In this document: positions 26,812-35,409 of the stretch, in pieces
Layout: each line of letters opens with the position of its first letter
How positions within the stretch are numbered: position 1 is the first letter of the stretch
Assembly: GCA_964352625.1 (NCBI GenBank)
Contig: CAYGSD010000005.1
Span: 1 to 64,000, forward strand
DNA length: 64,000 nt
Origin: JAAEPI01 sp964352625
GTDB lineage: Bacteria > Bacteroidota > Bacteroidia > Cytophagales > Cyclobacteriaceae
Direction of reading: 5' to 3'
Notes under the pieces: generated by a model
What the model was told of the DNA's origin: nothing
The model's database searches: none
The model's input: only the letters and a program-made list of their open reading frames with translations
Made by a program: the position numbers and the translations under genes

Positions 26812-28194
26812 TTAATTCGAAATAACCTCCTTGATGTCCATCATTATCTTTTGAGCCAAATGATCGGCTGTGGAGAGGCTATCCGATTCCGCAAAAATAC
26901 GAATTATTGGCTCAGTATTAGATTTTCTCAGATGCACCCATTCATTTTCAAATTCGATTTTAACACCGTCAATTGTTGAGATAGGGTTAGCAGAATATTT
27001 CTCCTGAATCTTTGCGAGGACACCATTCAGATCAAGATCTGGGGTGAGTTCAATTTTGTTTTTTGAAATATGATAGCTCGGGTAGGTGGCCCTGAGCCTG
27101 GAAACAGTCAGGTCGGACTTTGCTAAGTGAGATAAAAACAGGGCAATTCCTATCAACGCATCACGGCCATAGTGCAGGTCGGGCACTATGATGCCGCCAT
27201 TCCCTTCTCCGCCAATCACGGCATTTTCTGCTTTCATAGTGGTGACCACATGGACTTCTCCTACTGCAGAAGCAAAATATTTGCCACCGTGTTTTTCAGT
27301 AACGTCTCTCAAAGCTCTTGTAGAGGAAAGATTTGATACGGTGTTTCCTTTCTTGTTTTGGAGCATGTAATCAGCAACAGCCACCAAGGTATACTCCTCA
27401 CCGAATGGCTCGCCATTTTCGCATATGAGTGCTAGCCTGTCTACATCTGGATCTACCACGATCCCAAGATCGAATTTCCCCGACTCCATTTCTCCACAAA
27501 TCGACCGGAGGTTTTCAGGAAGGGGTTCTGGATTGTGGGGGAATTTGCCATTTGGCTCGCAAAAGAGCGGCTTGTATTGAACTCCTAATCGCTCGAGCAG
27601 TTTTGGGATGGCAATGCCGCCAGTACTATTCACCGCATCTATCACCACATTGAAGCCTTTGTCCCGGATGGCCTTCACATCAACAAGCGGGTAGTTGAGC
27701 ACTTGCTCTATGTGCCAATCGATGTAGGTGGATTTTTCTGTTGTGGAGGCATATTTTTTGGCCTCTGCAAAAATGAAATCTTCACTATCGGCCAATTCAA
27801 GAATCTTCTCGCCTTCCTCTGCAGAGATGAATTCACCTTTATGGTTCAGAAGTTTAAGGGCGTTCCATCCAGCAGGATTGTGGCTTGCCGTGAGAATGAT
27901 TCCGCCCTGGGCCTTTTCAGCAACCACGGCCATCTCTACAGTGGGCGTGGTAGAAAGCCCCAGATCAACCACCTCTATTCCCAGTGTATTCAGAGTGTTG
28001 GAGACGAACTTGGAGAACATTTCTCCAGATGGCCGGGCATCTCTGCCAATGACCACTTTGGCCTGCTCATTGGATTCAAGAATCCAGGCGCCATATGCGG
28101 CACTAAACTTTACTACATCAAGAGGGGAAAGGGTTACACCCGCTTTTCCTCCCACCGTGCCTCTCAGGCCAGAGATTGATTTTATTAATGTCAA
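26812..28194 (-). CDS. glmM: Phosphoglucosamine mutase (phosphohexomutase family)
   Basis: A 460-residue alpha-D-phosphohexomutase. The phosphoserine loop reads LTASHNPAGWNALKLL, the metal loop is VVDPDVDRLALI, the sugar loop GGEGNGGIIVPDLHYGRDAL, and the phosphate-binding loop KSNTEPIIRIFAES. The start MTLIKSISGLRGTVGG is typical of the Bacteroidota/archaeal-type GlmM that makes glucosamine-1-phosphate for peptidoglycan and LPS. A phosphomannomutase role cannot be excluded. The start codon is TTG. Confidence 0.88.
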   Translation of the reverse strand: MTLIKSISGLRGTVGGKAGVTLSPLDVVKFSAAYGAWILESNEQAKVVIGRDARPSGEMFSKFVSNTLNTLGIEVVDLGLSTTPTVEMAVVAEKAQGGIILTASHNPAGWNALKLLNHKGEFISAEEGEKILELADSEDFIFAEAKKYASTTEKSTYIDWHIEQVLNYPLVDVKAIRDKGFNVVIDAVNSTGGIAIPKLLERLGVQYKPLFCEPNGKFPHNPEPLPENLRSICGEMESGKFDLGIVVDPDVDRLALICENGEPFGEEYTLVAVADYMLQNKKGNTVSNLSSTRALRDVTEKHGGKYFASAVGEVHVVTTMKAENAVIGGEGNGGIIVPDLHYGRDALIGIALFLSHLAKSDLTVSRLRATYPSYHISKNKIELTPDLDLNGVLAKIQEKYSANPISTIDGVKIEFENEWVHLRKSNTEPIIRIFAESDSLSTADHLAQKIMMDIKEVISN

Positions 28195-28204
28195 GTCTAA
28201 TGAT

Positions 28205-29005
28205 TTAATTCAAGTTTAGGATTGGTTGGGTTTTCTGATAAACCGACCAGTGATCTTCTTTGCTGGTATTATAAAATTTCTTATTGTTTCTAAAGAATCG
28301 TGCCAAACGAATTATTTCAATTTTTAAACCATTTAGATCGAGAGAATAATCTTCTTTATTTAAATCCTGATTTTTCGAAACAATTTGTTGCATAGTGCTT
28401 AGTCCTTCTTGTTTCATAATTGGGTCAGGTTGGTAATCGCTCATTTCGATTAATTCATTTATGACGCATCTGACCCCTGTTTCCCGAAAGCATTCGTGTT
28501 TAGCATTGTGATCAATTTCAAGCTCGGCTTTGATTCTGGCCAAGTTCTGCTTTTGTTTCTCAAGAATATTCTTAAAAAATGCATTTCCTGCAGAGCGCGC
28601 CCACATGTTGCTGTTCCTAATAATTTGCGGATTCTGGTCAACTTGTGGGTGTCTCTCTAGGACAATGTCCTTATCAGAAATTAGAGTTGTAAGTTCAGAG
28701 TAAGCTGATCTTTTTTTAATAAACCAATTCGCGTCATGATAAAATCCTCCGTGACGATAAAGGAGGAAGATTCTGCCAATATTTGACAGGACATTAGCGA
28801 AAAGCGGATTTATGAGGCTAAAATAGGCTCCTAATTCAGAATCATATTCTTTGATTTCACTAAGTAGTGATTGGTAACCATGTATCTTGACTGTTGCATC
28901 TCCTTGATGAACCTCTTGATATTTTTCTAATAGCTTTTCTAGCTCAATTGGAATTGATTCATCAAACTTATCATGCTTATTAATGTAGATGTAATGAATT
29001 TTCAT
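28205..29005 (-). CDS. Glycosyltransferase, GT32/DXD-type, capsular polysaccharide-like
   Basis: A 266-residue protein resembling the sugar-binding DXD family (Och1/TcdB-type). The core segment NIGRIFLLYRHGGFYHDANWFI matches the usual R-x-x-L-Y-x-x-G-G-x-Y-x-D-x-D pattern, but the second Asp is Asn (HDAN). The surrounding stretch looks more AT-rich than its neighbours by eye, which may mean acquisition. It lies between ferritin and glmM on the same strand with gaps of 15 and 10 bp. The acceptor is unknown. Confidence 0.7.
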   Translation of the reverse strand: MKIHYIYINKHDKFDESIPIELEKLLEKYQEVHQGDATVKIHGYQSLLSEIKEYDSELGAYFSLINPLFANVLSNIGRIFLLYRHGGFYHDANWFIKKRSAYSELTTLISDKDIVLERHPQVDQNPQIIRNSNMWARSAGNAFFKNILEKQKQNLARIKAELEIDHNAKHECFRETGVRCVINELIEMSDYQPDPIMKQEGLSTMQQIVSKNQDLNKEDYSLDLNGLKIEIIRLARFFRNNKKFYNTSKEDHWSVYQKTQPILNLN

Positions 29006-29020
29006 GCAGCAATACTGAAT

Positions 29021-29524
29021 TTATTTTTCAGTCTGACTTGCTCTAACTTCCATGTCCCGATCAAAGAGGTAAAGGCCTCCTTTGTCATTTCCAATCATAT
29101 TGAGCTTATCCATGATGGTTCGAGCAAGCCCTTCTTCTTCTATTTGCTCAGAGACGTACCATTGCATGAAGTTGTGAGTGGTGTAGTCTTTTTCCTGAAG
29201 ACAAATGTGCACGACTTCATTAATAGACTGTGTGACTGCCACTTCATGATCCAAAAGATTCTGGAAGATTTGCTGAATGGATTCGAAGGTAATCGGGGGT
29301 TGTTTCAGGGCAGGAACTATAGCATGACCACCTCGTTCGTTGATAAACTTCACCAACTTGAGCATGTGAAATCGCTCTTCGTCAGAGTGTTCATAAAGAA
29401 ATGCAGCTGTGCCGTTTAGACCCTCAGTTTCGGCCCAAGAGGCCATAGCTAAGTAGAATTGTGAAGATTCGGCTTCTATTTGGATTTGATTATTGAGGGC
29501 TTCCTCAACTTTTTTATTTAGCAT
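29021..29524 (-). CDS. ftnA: Ferritin
   Basis: A 167-residue non-heme ferritin, an iron-storage cage subunit with ferroxidase activity. The ferroxidase residues are visible in QIEAESSQFYLAMASW (helix A), YEHSDEERFHMLKLV (helix B) and WYVSEQIEEEGLARTIMDKL (helix D). There is no heme-binding methionine pattern typical of bacterioferritin. It follows the NqrM-like gene by 25 bp and precedes the glycosyltransferase by 15 bp. Confidence 0.94.
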   Translation of the reverse strand: MLNKKVEEALNNQIQIEAESSQFYLAMASWAETEGLNGTAAFLYEHSDEERFHMLKLVKFINERGGHAIVPALKQPPITFESIQQIFQNLLDHEVAVTQSINEVVHICLQEKDYTTHNFMQWYVSEQIEEEGLARTIMDKLNMIGNDKGGLYLFDRDMEVRASQTEK

Positions 29525-29549
29525 GTCTTTTAATTTTAAGTTAGACGAA

Positions 29550-29780
29550 TCAGTCGAATTTGGCGAGCACCTTGTTCACCTCAGAATCCGGATTGGCGCA
29601 CTGGTCTCCGGCGTTAAGTGTTTTACCACAATAACCGCAGGTAGCTCCCTCCTTCACGAGGTAGGGATTTTGGGAAGCACACGTTCCTTTGAATTCTCCG
29701 TTTTTCAGGAAAATCAACCGAACCGACATCAGGATGAAAAAGATGCCTATAAATCCAATTCCGAGTAATACTGTAGTCAT
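29550..29780 (-). CDS. Small membrane protein with four cysteines, NqrM-like
   Basis: A 76-residue protein with one N-terminal membrane helix (VLLGIGFIGIFFILMSVRLIFL), then a short soluble part with Cys34, Cys48, Cys51 and Cys61. The arrangement (helix, KNGEFKGTC, then CxxC and a last Cys) resembles NqrM, the small membrane factor needed for iron insertion into Na+-translocating NADH:quinone reductase. That is a resemblance by eye, and no nqr gene is in the window. It is the first gene of the ferritin/glmM run and is divergent from mazG with 62 bp between them. Confidence 0.65.
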   Translation of the reverse strand: MTTVLLGIGFIGIFFILMSVRLIFLKNGEFKGTCASQNPYLVKEGATCGYCGKTLNAGDQCANPDSEVNKVLAKFD

Positions 29781-29842
29781 TCTGTTATTTGGGTCAAAAT
29801 TAGCGAATATTTGCCTGCTTATTCAACAAACGAGGACGATCA

Positions 29843-30649
29843 ATGATTCCAAAGCGCAGGCCTGAAACACAACCCGACCCCAAACGACAGGAGAAACTCG
29901 AGGCTTTCGATCGATTGCTGACGATAATGGATGAGCTAAGGGAGAATTGCCCTTGGGACAAAAAGCAGACACTCGATTCTTTGCGATATTTAACCATTGA
30001 AGAGACCTACGAATTATCAGATGCGATCATCGAGGGTGATTTGGATGAAATAAAGAAGGAACTGGGGGACTTAATGTTGCACTTGGCGTTTTATTCAAGA
30101 ATTGGTTCTGAGAAGGCAGTGTTCCATATTGGAGATGTGATCAATGGGGTTTGCGATAAATTAATCGTGAGACATCCTCACATATATGATGATGTAGAGG
30201 CCAACGATGAGAAGACTGTGAAGGAGAATTGGGAGAAGATAAAGTTGAAGGAAAAAGGAAATACCTCAGTTTTGGGAGGTGTGCCGAAATCATTGCCAGC
30301 CTTGGTTAAGTCAATGAGAATACAAGAGAAGGCGCGAGGTGCTGGGTTCGATTGGGACCATAAAGATCAGGTATGGGAAAAGGTGCAGGAGGAGCTGGAG
30401 GAATTCAAGGAGGCAAGCACTGAAGATAGGCGAGAGGATGAGTTTGGCGACTTACTTTTCTCGTTGATTAATTACGCTAGGTTCGTAGACATCAATCCGG
30501 AGGATGCGCTGGAGCGCACCAACAAAAAATTCATTAAGCGATTTCAATACATGGAAGAGGCAAGCAAAAGGGATGGGAAGTCTTTATCAGAAATGAGCTT
30601 GGGTGAAATGGATGAGTATTGGGAGAGGGGTAAGCGGCTGGTTGATTAA
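29843..30649 (+). CDS. mazG: Nucleoside triphosphate pyrophosphohydrolase MazG
   Basis: A 268-residue tandem MazG-domain house-cleaning enzyme that hydrolyses NTPs to NMP and pyrophosphate. The first domain has NCPWDKKQTLDSLRYLTIEETYELSDAI and KKELGDLMLHLAFYSRIG. The second has DQVWEKVQEELEEFKEA and EDEFGDLLFSLINYARF. Both keep the EExxE and ExxD metal-binding signatures. The length is normal and the start is ATG. It is followed by a sulfotransferase gene 30 bp on. Confidence 0.95.
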   Translation: MIPKRRPETQPDPKRQEKLEAFDRLLTIMDELRENCPWDKKQTLDSLRYLTIEETYELSDAIIEGDLDEIKKELGDLMLHLAFYSRIGSEKAVFHIGDVINGVCDKLIVRHPHIYDDVEANDEKTVKENWEKIKLKEKGNTSVLGGVPKSLPALVKSMRIQEKARGAGFDWDHKDQVWEKVQEELEEFKEASTEDRREDEFGDLLFSLINYARFVDINPEDALERTNKKFIKRFQYMEEASKRDGKSLSEMSLGEMDEYWERGKRLVD

Positions 30650-30679
30650 GGTTTTCAAATAAGAATCTAACTTAGAGTT

Positions 30680-31939
30680 ATGCAGGTATTTGTAGTAGGT
30701 ATGCACCGCTCGGGCACATCGGTGATCTCCAGAATTTTAAATTTGATGGGGCTGTATTTTGGCTCGGAGGATGCGATCATGAAGATCAGCGATGACAACC
30801 CCAAAGGGTTTTGGGAAAGGCGAGACGTGATGGAATTAAACGACCGCTTGCTGGATTCGATAGATTGTAAGTGGTATAAAGTGTCTTCGCTCAGCGGTAA
30901 GGTTGAATTCAAGGAAGAGGCCATAAAGGAAATCAAGGAGGAAGCGAAGAATTTGATTCTGGGTATGGACTCATTCCGCCCCTGGTTTATAAAGGACCCA
31001 AGAGTGTGTATCACACTTTCGTTTTGGCTGGAACTGGTGGAGCTACCCGTGGTGGTGTTTGTTTCTCGAAATGGTGAGGCAGTTGCTGATTCTTTGAAGA
31101 CCAGAAACCATTTCCCACATGCTTTCGGTAAAGCCCTTTGGGAACAGTACAATTTTCTGGCCCTTCAAAACATGGGCAATTTGCCTCATTACCATTTGGA
31201 CTATGACCTCTTTATGAGCGACCCGATAAAGGAAAGTGGGAAGCTTTACAATTATCTCGCAGAGCAGGGTGTCACTGATCTCAAAATGCCTTCGGATAAA
31301 TCAATAAATTCATTCTTGATCAAAAAGGAGAAGGTTTTTGTTGGGAGAACAACAGAAACCATTGGGAGTAAGCCATCCAAATCTTCGATTACGGTGCTTT
31401 CCGAAAGTGAAAAGGTGATAGGCGATTCCCTGCTCCTAAGCAGGATGCAGCGAGAAGAGGTTGCAGGTCGGCAAGGAGTGTCCAAAATGAATTTTGAGGG
31501 ACTGACTCAGAAGCAAAATCGCCAAGAAACAGAAATCACGGCTCTTAGAAAGGAGATTGAATCCTTGAAGGGAATTTTAAGTACTCAGCAGATGCTCAAA
31601 AAAGAGATTGAATCCTTGAAGGGAAGTTTAAGTGCTCAGCAGGTGCTCAAGGAAGAGCTCCTACAAAAGAAAGAAGAATTGAAACAAGCAGCGAAAGAGC
31701 ATTCAAGGGTGAGTATGCTGGAAAAGGTGCTCACTAAGAGGGAAGTGGAGATACTCTCACTGAAGCGGAATGAGGATGAACTGAAACGGTTTGTTCATTT
31801 GAAGTCCAAGGACTTGGAGGGGAGGATTAAGAGTCTTGAGTCGCTATCAAGGAAAGTGGAGCGCTTGAAAGAAAGAGTTCAAAAAATAAACAAGCGACGA
31901 CTGATTTCGCGTATTAGAAGCTTATTCAATTCGAATTGA
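30680..31939 (+). CDS. Sulfotransferase-like protein with long C-terminal coiled coil
   Basis: A 419-residue protein. The N-terminal 220 residues are a P-loop sulfotransferase: 5'-phosphosulfate loop VVGMHRSGTSVISRIL at the start, and a 3'-phosphate-type segment VVFVSRNGEAVADSLKTRN. From about 270 to the end it is one charged coiled coil (EITALRKEIESLKG..., KSKDLEGRIKSLESLSRKVERLKERVQKINKR), containing a 51-bp tandem duplication. It would transfer sulfate from PAPS to a glycan or other surface molecule. Its 3' end overlaps the convergent sulfotransferase gene by 18 bp. Confidence 0.82.
   Translation: MQVFVVGMHRSGTSVISRILNLMGLYFGSEDAIMKISDDNPKGFWERRDVMELNDRLLDSIDCKWYKVSSLSGKVEFKEEAIKEIKEEAKNLILGMDSFRPWFIKDPRVCITLSFWLELVELPVVVFVSRNGEAVADSLKTRNHFPHAFGKALWEQYNFLALQNMGNLPHYHLDYDLFMSDPIKESGKLYNYLAEQGVTDLKMPSDKSINSFLIKKEKVFVGRTTETIGSKPSKSSITVLSESEKVIGDSLLLSRMQREEVAGRQGVSKMNFEGLTQKQNRQETEITALRKEIESLKGILSTQQMLKKEIESLKGSLSAQQVLKEELLQKKEELKQAAKEHSRVSMLEKVLTKREVEILSLKRNEDELKRFVHLKSKDLEGRIKSLESLSRKVERLKERVQKINKRRLISRIRSLFNSN
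31552..31653 (+). repeat. Two-copy 51-bp in-frame tandem duplication
   Basis: Two copies of a 51-bp unit (17 codons, KEIESLKGxLSxQQxLK) lie head to tail inside the coiled coil of the sulfotransferase gene, with a handful of base differences. The frame is kept. Confidence 0.8.
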
Positions 31940-32902
31940 ACCCTTCGGCTGGATTCTCCCATTTGCCTTCACGATTAAGGGCTGGATGAGAGCATTAACT
32001 TCTTTTGGTGTGACTTTTACCTTCGGATAATGGAGGGTAGTACCATAATCAAACACTTCTGAAACAGCAAAATATTTTGGAGCCCAATAGGACTGAAGTT
32101 TTTGGAATCGACTGATCAAAGGCGCAAGTAGCCTGTCGTTTAATAGAGCTTTGCCACTCGTGGTATCAGCAAGGGCTGCTTCTTGGAAATAGGAATACAC
32201 CAAATGTCGAAGTTCCTGAGAATATTCGTAGTTGTCGTTTAGATGAAACTTTGCCTTCAGGGTGGCATTGGTAAGGCTTGGATTCCCATCCTCTACTAAG
32301 AAATCAAAGCCTTCAGAATCCAAGCCTAGGAATTCGTGTAGAAAGTCTTCAATAATATCTGCCTTGTACAAGGCATTCTTAGCGAAGATTCTTGGTCTGA
32401 TTTTTCCATCAAAGGCCCTACTCCATCCATCCAAAAATTGACCATAATTTATTTCGGATCGGCTAACATACTCTTCCGCAGTTTCGGCGCTCGTGGTAGC
32501 GTGAATTCTTTGAGCGTAAGATGACGTGATGAATTCTATTTCATTCCTTAAGTACGCCACCACCATCACATCAAAATCCTGAAATAATTCTCGGATAAGA
32601 TAGGGATTACAATTCTGAAAACTCTCTGAGCTGACAATGCTCGTCGGATGCATCTTTATTTCATCTATCAAAGGGCGATAGGTTTCTTTCAAGGAGGAAA
32701 GCACATCTCGAGCATCTATTTGGTTAATGGCACTGTTCTGCGCTGCTTCTGCTAAAAAGTGATGCGCAGGCGTTCCACCTATATTCGAGACTGGATAATA
32801 GAAGCCAGCATCGAGTAACAAGTCTCGGTTATGAAGTAGAAATTTTTGCAAAGAGGAGGTCCCCGTCTTTTGCATACCTATGTGAAGCAGTATTTTCTTC
32901 AA
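31922..32902 (-). CDS. Sulfotransferase domain protein
   Basis: A 326-residue PAPS-type sulfotransferase-like protein. The 5'-phosphosulfate loop is KILLHIGMQKTGTSSLQKFL at the very N-terminus, and the 3'-phosphate segment is VVAYLRNEIEFITSSYAQRIHA. The start codon is TTG at 32902. The next in-frame ATG would cut into the P-loop, which supports TTG. The start is 3 bp after the stop of the next sulfotransferase, so it is the last gene of a five-gene minus-strand operon (39080 to 31922). The acceptor is probably a surface glycan by context. Confidence 0.85.
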   Translation of the reverse strand: MKKILLHIGMQKTGTSSLQKFLLHNRDLLLDAGFYYPVSNIGGTPAHHFLAEAAQNSAINQIDARDVLSSLKETYRPLIDEIKMHPTSIVSSESFQNCNPYLIRELFQDFDVMVVAYLRNEIEFITSSYAQRIHATTSAETAEEYVSRSEINYGQFLDGWSRAFDGKIRPRIFAKNALYKADIIEDFLHEFLGLDSEGFDFLVEDGNPSLTNATLKAKFHLNDNYEYSQELRHLVYSYFQEAALADTTSGKALLNDRLLAPLISRFQKLQSYWAPKYFAVSEVFDYGTTLHYPKVKVTPKEVNALIQPLIVKANGRIQPKGSIRIE

Positions 32903-32905
32903 GGT

Positions 32906-33574
32906 CTAAAATTTATATCCAAATCTCGTGAAGTCTTCAGAGAATTTCTTTTGAATTATTTTTTTGGTTAACGGATCATCAATTATTTCGTTCCAGTCAG
33001 CCTCACCGGACGAAACATTAATAGATTCCAAAACCTTCTCAGGGTTCACCTGAGGGAGTCCAATCAGTTTTATAAGCTGTGATAAATCCCCTTCGAGGGT
33101 TTCCAATCGTCCATTAAAAATGGAAATTGAGAATGCTGATTTTGAAGGAGGAAGCCAATAAGATTGCGGGTTGAAAATTCTATCTGGGCCGCTACTTTGA
33201 AAAAAATCAGATTGAATGAATTCCTCAAATGTTTCGAAAGTGTCCATTATTTCTGAATTTGTCCATTTCCTGTATTTCGTCTTTAAAAATTTGTAAATCG
33301 AGTACGCTCTGGAGTAAGGATTCCTGATAATTACAAATTTGAAATACTGAGCAAATACACGTTCTCCAAGGTAATTCTGAATTTCAGTGCAAGTAGAATG
33401 CTTGTTCAGTCCGAGACCTCTGACTCTGTTCAATGTTTCATTTCCTCTTTGAGTTACGCCTATCACCAAGTCCTTTTCGCCTTGGTAAGCTGCTAAATAC
33501 TTGGTTACTGAGCTTCCCGCTGTTTTTGGAATATGAACGAAAATAAAGCCGTACGTATGATTAATGATGGCCAT
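32906..33574 (-). CDS. Sulfotransferase family 2-like protein
   Basis: A 222-residue protein of the carbohydrate sulfotransferase type. It has GFIFVHIPKTAGSSVTKYL (5'-phosphosulfate loop) near residue 10 and FKFVIIRNPYSRAYSIYKFLK (3'-phosphate loop) near residue 85. HIPKTAGSS and RNPYSR are the family hallmarks. It is shorter than eukaryotic members, as usual for bacterial ones. It lies 5 bp downstream of the sulfotransferase-GT61 fusion gene. Confidence 0.87.
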   Translation of the reverse strand: MAIINHTYGFIFVHIPKTAGSSVTKYLAAYQGEKDLVIGVTQRGNETLNRVRGLGLNKHSTCTEIQNYLGERVFAQYFKFVIIRNPYSRAYSIYKFLKTKYRKWTNSEIMDTFETFEEFIQSDFFQSSGPDRIFNPQSYWLPPSKSAFSISIFNGRLETLEGDLSQLIKLIGLPQVNPEKVLESINVSSGEADWNEIIDDPLTKKIIQKKFSEDFTRFGYKF

Positions 33575-33579
33575 ATGCC

Positions 33580-35409
33580 CTAGGTCTTTTGATGGATGTA
33601 TTCAACCAGTGCGTTTACATTAACATGAAAGGAGGCAGCATTTTTTTCTAGATGTGTGTTAGGTGTCTCTCCGAGTGTGGAGCACCTGAAGTAATGATAA
33701 TCCAGTTCTTTAGCTCGAGCAAGATTGAAATAACCCGGCATTATGTGCTGCGAGAAGAGTTCGATAATTCGGGTACCTGGTTGGCACCAAAGCAGGTTGG
33801 TCAAACTGGCGCCATGGGGAGAAATGATAAAGTCACATTCTTGGAAAAGGTCAACCTGTTCTCCAAGAGTCATCCCGGTTAAGACCACCTTTTCGAACCC
33901 CTCTTTTTCCAATGAGGTCACGATCTCCGTTTCATTTGTAACATTCCTTCTATCAGAATCTTCCCTGCTGATATATATGCGTCGCGTAGGTTTTTTTGGT
34001 GTTGGAAGAGGCATTAACTCAGCCCAAATCTTCATGACTTCTGTCATCCTGAAAGTGCCACTGAAATTGCATGTATGAAGGTGCTCAAAACTACCTTCCG
34101 ATATAGTTTTGGCTGTTTCAATTTGATTTGGATTTATGCCTAGCAGTTCGAGAGTCTCCTTTTGGAATCCCTTATCCCTTCTATTCACTATAATTCTGTC
34201 AAAAGAATCTAAGCCTCCAAAGTGTTTTTTTACGATGTGAATTTTCGGGATCAAGTCGACCATCCAGTGGTAATAAATGGCGTTTGCTCCAGGCGACACC
34301 ACAGAAAGTGTACTACCTCCATATTGTTCTAAATGAAGAGGTGGCACAAACGATTCAGCGTTTTTCGATCCGAAAGGGTTGTCTGCTTGATCAAGGAAAG
34401 AGGTTTTCTTGCCAGTTATACGCCCAAAAGCTGGCGATGCTTCAAATAGCGATGTTGCGGGAGACTTTTGGATAGGTGCAAGTTCACTTGGGTATTCACC
34501 GAAACCCACGGCTTTATCCAACTGGTGGATAGCCTTCGGAAATACTTCTATTTGAGAATAGCTCGATGGATTTTTTGGCTTGGCAGGTTTTGAATGGATT
34601 GCTTTCAACCTATTCTCATAGTCTTTCGCCTGTGCTTTGGGCGATGGTACCCTTCTAACCCTTGATGATAAGATACGATCTGCTTTTTTGAATATTTTGA
34701 TGTCAAACTTATTCTTATCAAGAATGAGTTTTTTAAGCCTCTTGTCCCCGATTCTTTTATATACCTCATTGATCTTCTCTTTCAGTGAGCTTTCCACGTT
34801 CTTATCGGTGATGTTCTTTCTGATATAGGCTAGATCAATTCCCGGAAATGCCTTTTTAAGTTTAGACTCGAAGTAGATCATGCTTTCATCATACCGATGG
34901 GTGATTCCCACAAGGGAGTTCCGCATATTGGCCATGGCCAGCTTGAATTTCTCATCAACACGATCCGCGCCAGGGCCTTCTCCTGAAAGAAAAATGGTTT
35001 GACAATTGCGGATGGTGGCGGGCACGTCATCTGACATTCTCCACTGAACGTATTCATCGAATTGAAGCTCTTTGGCCTTTCTGGCACCAAGATTTTCTGT
35101 ATTCTGGCGTTTTTCAAAATCATAAACAGATCTCATTCGCTCGATAGGATGTCTTAGTATGTAAATGCAGAAGTACTTATATCGGTCGTTGTTTTCTGGG
35201 ATGAAGTGAATGGAGTGGGATGAGACGGCTTTGACATATGGGTTTTCATCCAAGAACTCTTCGAGATAATCTTGCTTGCCCTTAAGCATTTTATCGTCCT
35301 CACGATGATCAACAAAACCATCACCGAAGCTTCTTCTCAGCGAAAAATCAAAAGTGGTTCCGGCATTCTTAAAAATATGCGCGTGGAGAATTATTTTGCG
35401 CTTTTTCAT
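33580..35409 (-). CDS. Sulfotransferase - GT61 glycosyltransferase fusion
   Basis: A 609-residue two-domain protein. The N-terminal 250 residues are sulfotransferase-like: IILHAHIFKNAGTTFDFSLRR for the 5'-phosphosulfate loop and IYILRHPIERMRSVYDFEKRQ for the 3'-phosphate loop. A lysine/proline-rich linker follows. Residues about 330-605 form a GT61 (DUF563) glycosyltransferase domain: AIYYHWMVDLIPKIHIVKKHFGG, RRIYISREDSDRRNVTNE, and the terminal QECDFIISPHGASLTNLLWCQPGTRIIELF. One chain may thus both add a sugar and sulfate the product, or sulfate the acceptor. Its start overlaps the stop of the preceding GT2/GT4 gene by 4 bp. Confidence 0.85.
   Translation of the reverse strand: MKKRKIILHAHIFKNAGTTFDFSLRRSFGDGFVDHREDDKMLKGKQDYLEEFLDENPYVKAVSSHSIHFIPENNDRYKYFCIYILRHPIERMRSVYDFEKRQNTENLGARKAKELQFDEYVQWRMSDDVPATIRNCQTIFLSGEGPGADRVDEKFKLAMANMRNSLVGITHRYDESMIYFESKLKKAFPGIDLAYIRKNITDKNVESSLKEKINEVYKRIGDKRLKKLILDKNKFDIKIFKKADRILSSRVRRVPSPKAQAKDYENRLKAIHSKPAKPKNPSSYSQIEVFPKAIHQLDKAVGFGEYPSELAPIQKSPATSLFEASPAFGRITGKKTSFLDQADNPFGSKNAESFVPPLHLEQYGGSTLSVVSPGANAIYYHWMVDLIPKIHIVKKHFGGLDSFDRIIVNRRDKGFQKETLELLGINPNQIETAKTISEGSFEHLHTCNFSGTFRMTEVMKIWAELMPLPTPKKPTRRIYISREDSDRRNVTNETEIVTSLEKEGFEKVVLTGMTLGEQVDLFQECDFIISPHGASLTNLLWCQPGTRIIELFSQHIMPGYFNLARAKELDYHYFRCSTLGETPNTHLEKNAASFHVNVNALVEYIHQKT

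Noticed and set aside
31552..31653. Possible CRISPR-like repeat
   Set aside because: Only two tandem in-frame copies without spacers; a coding duplication.
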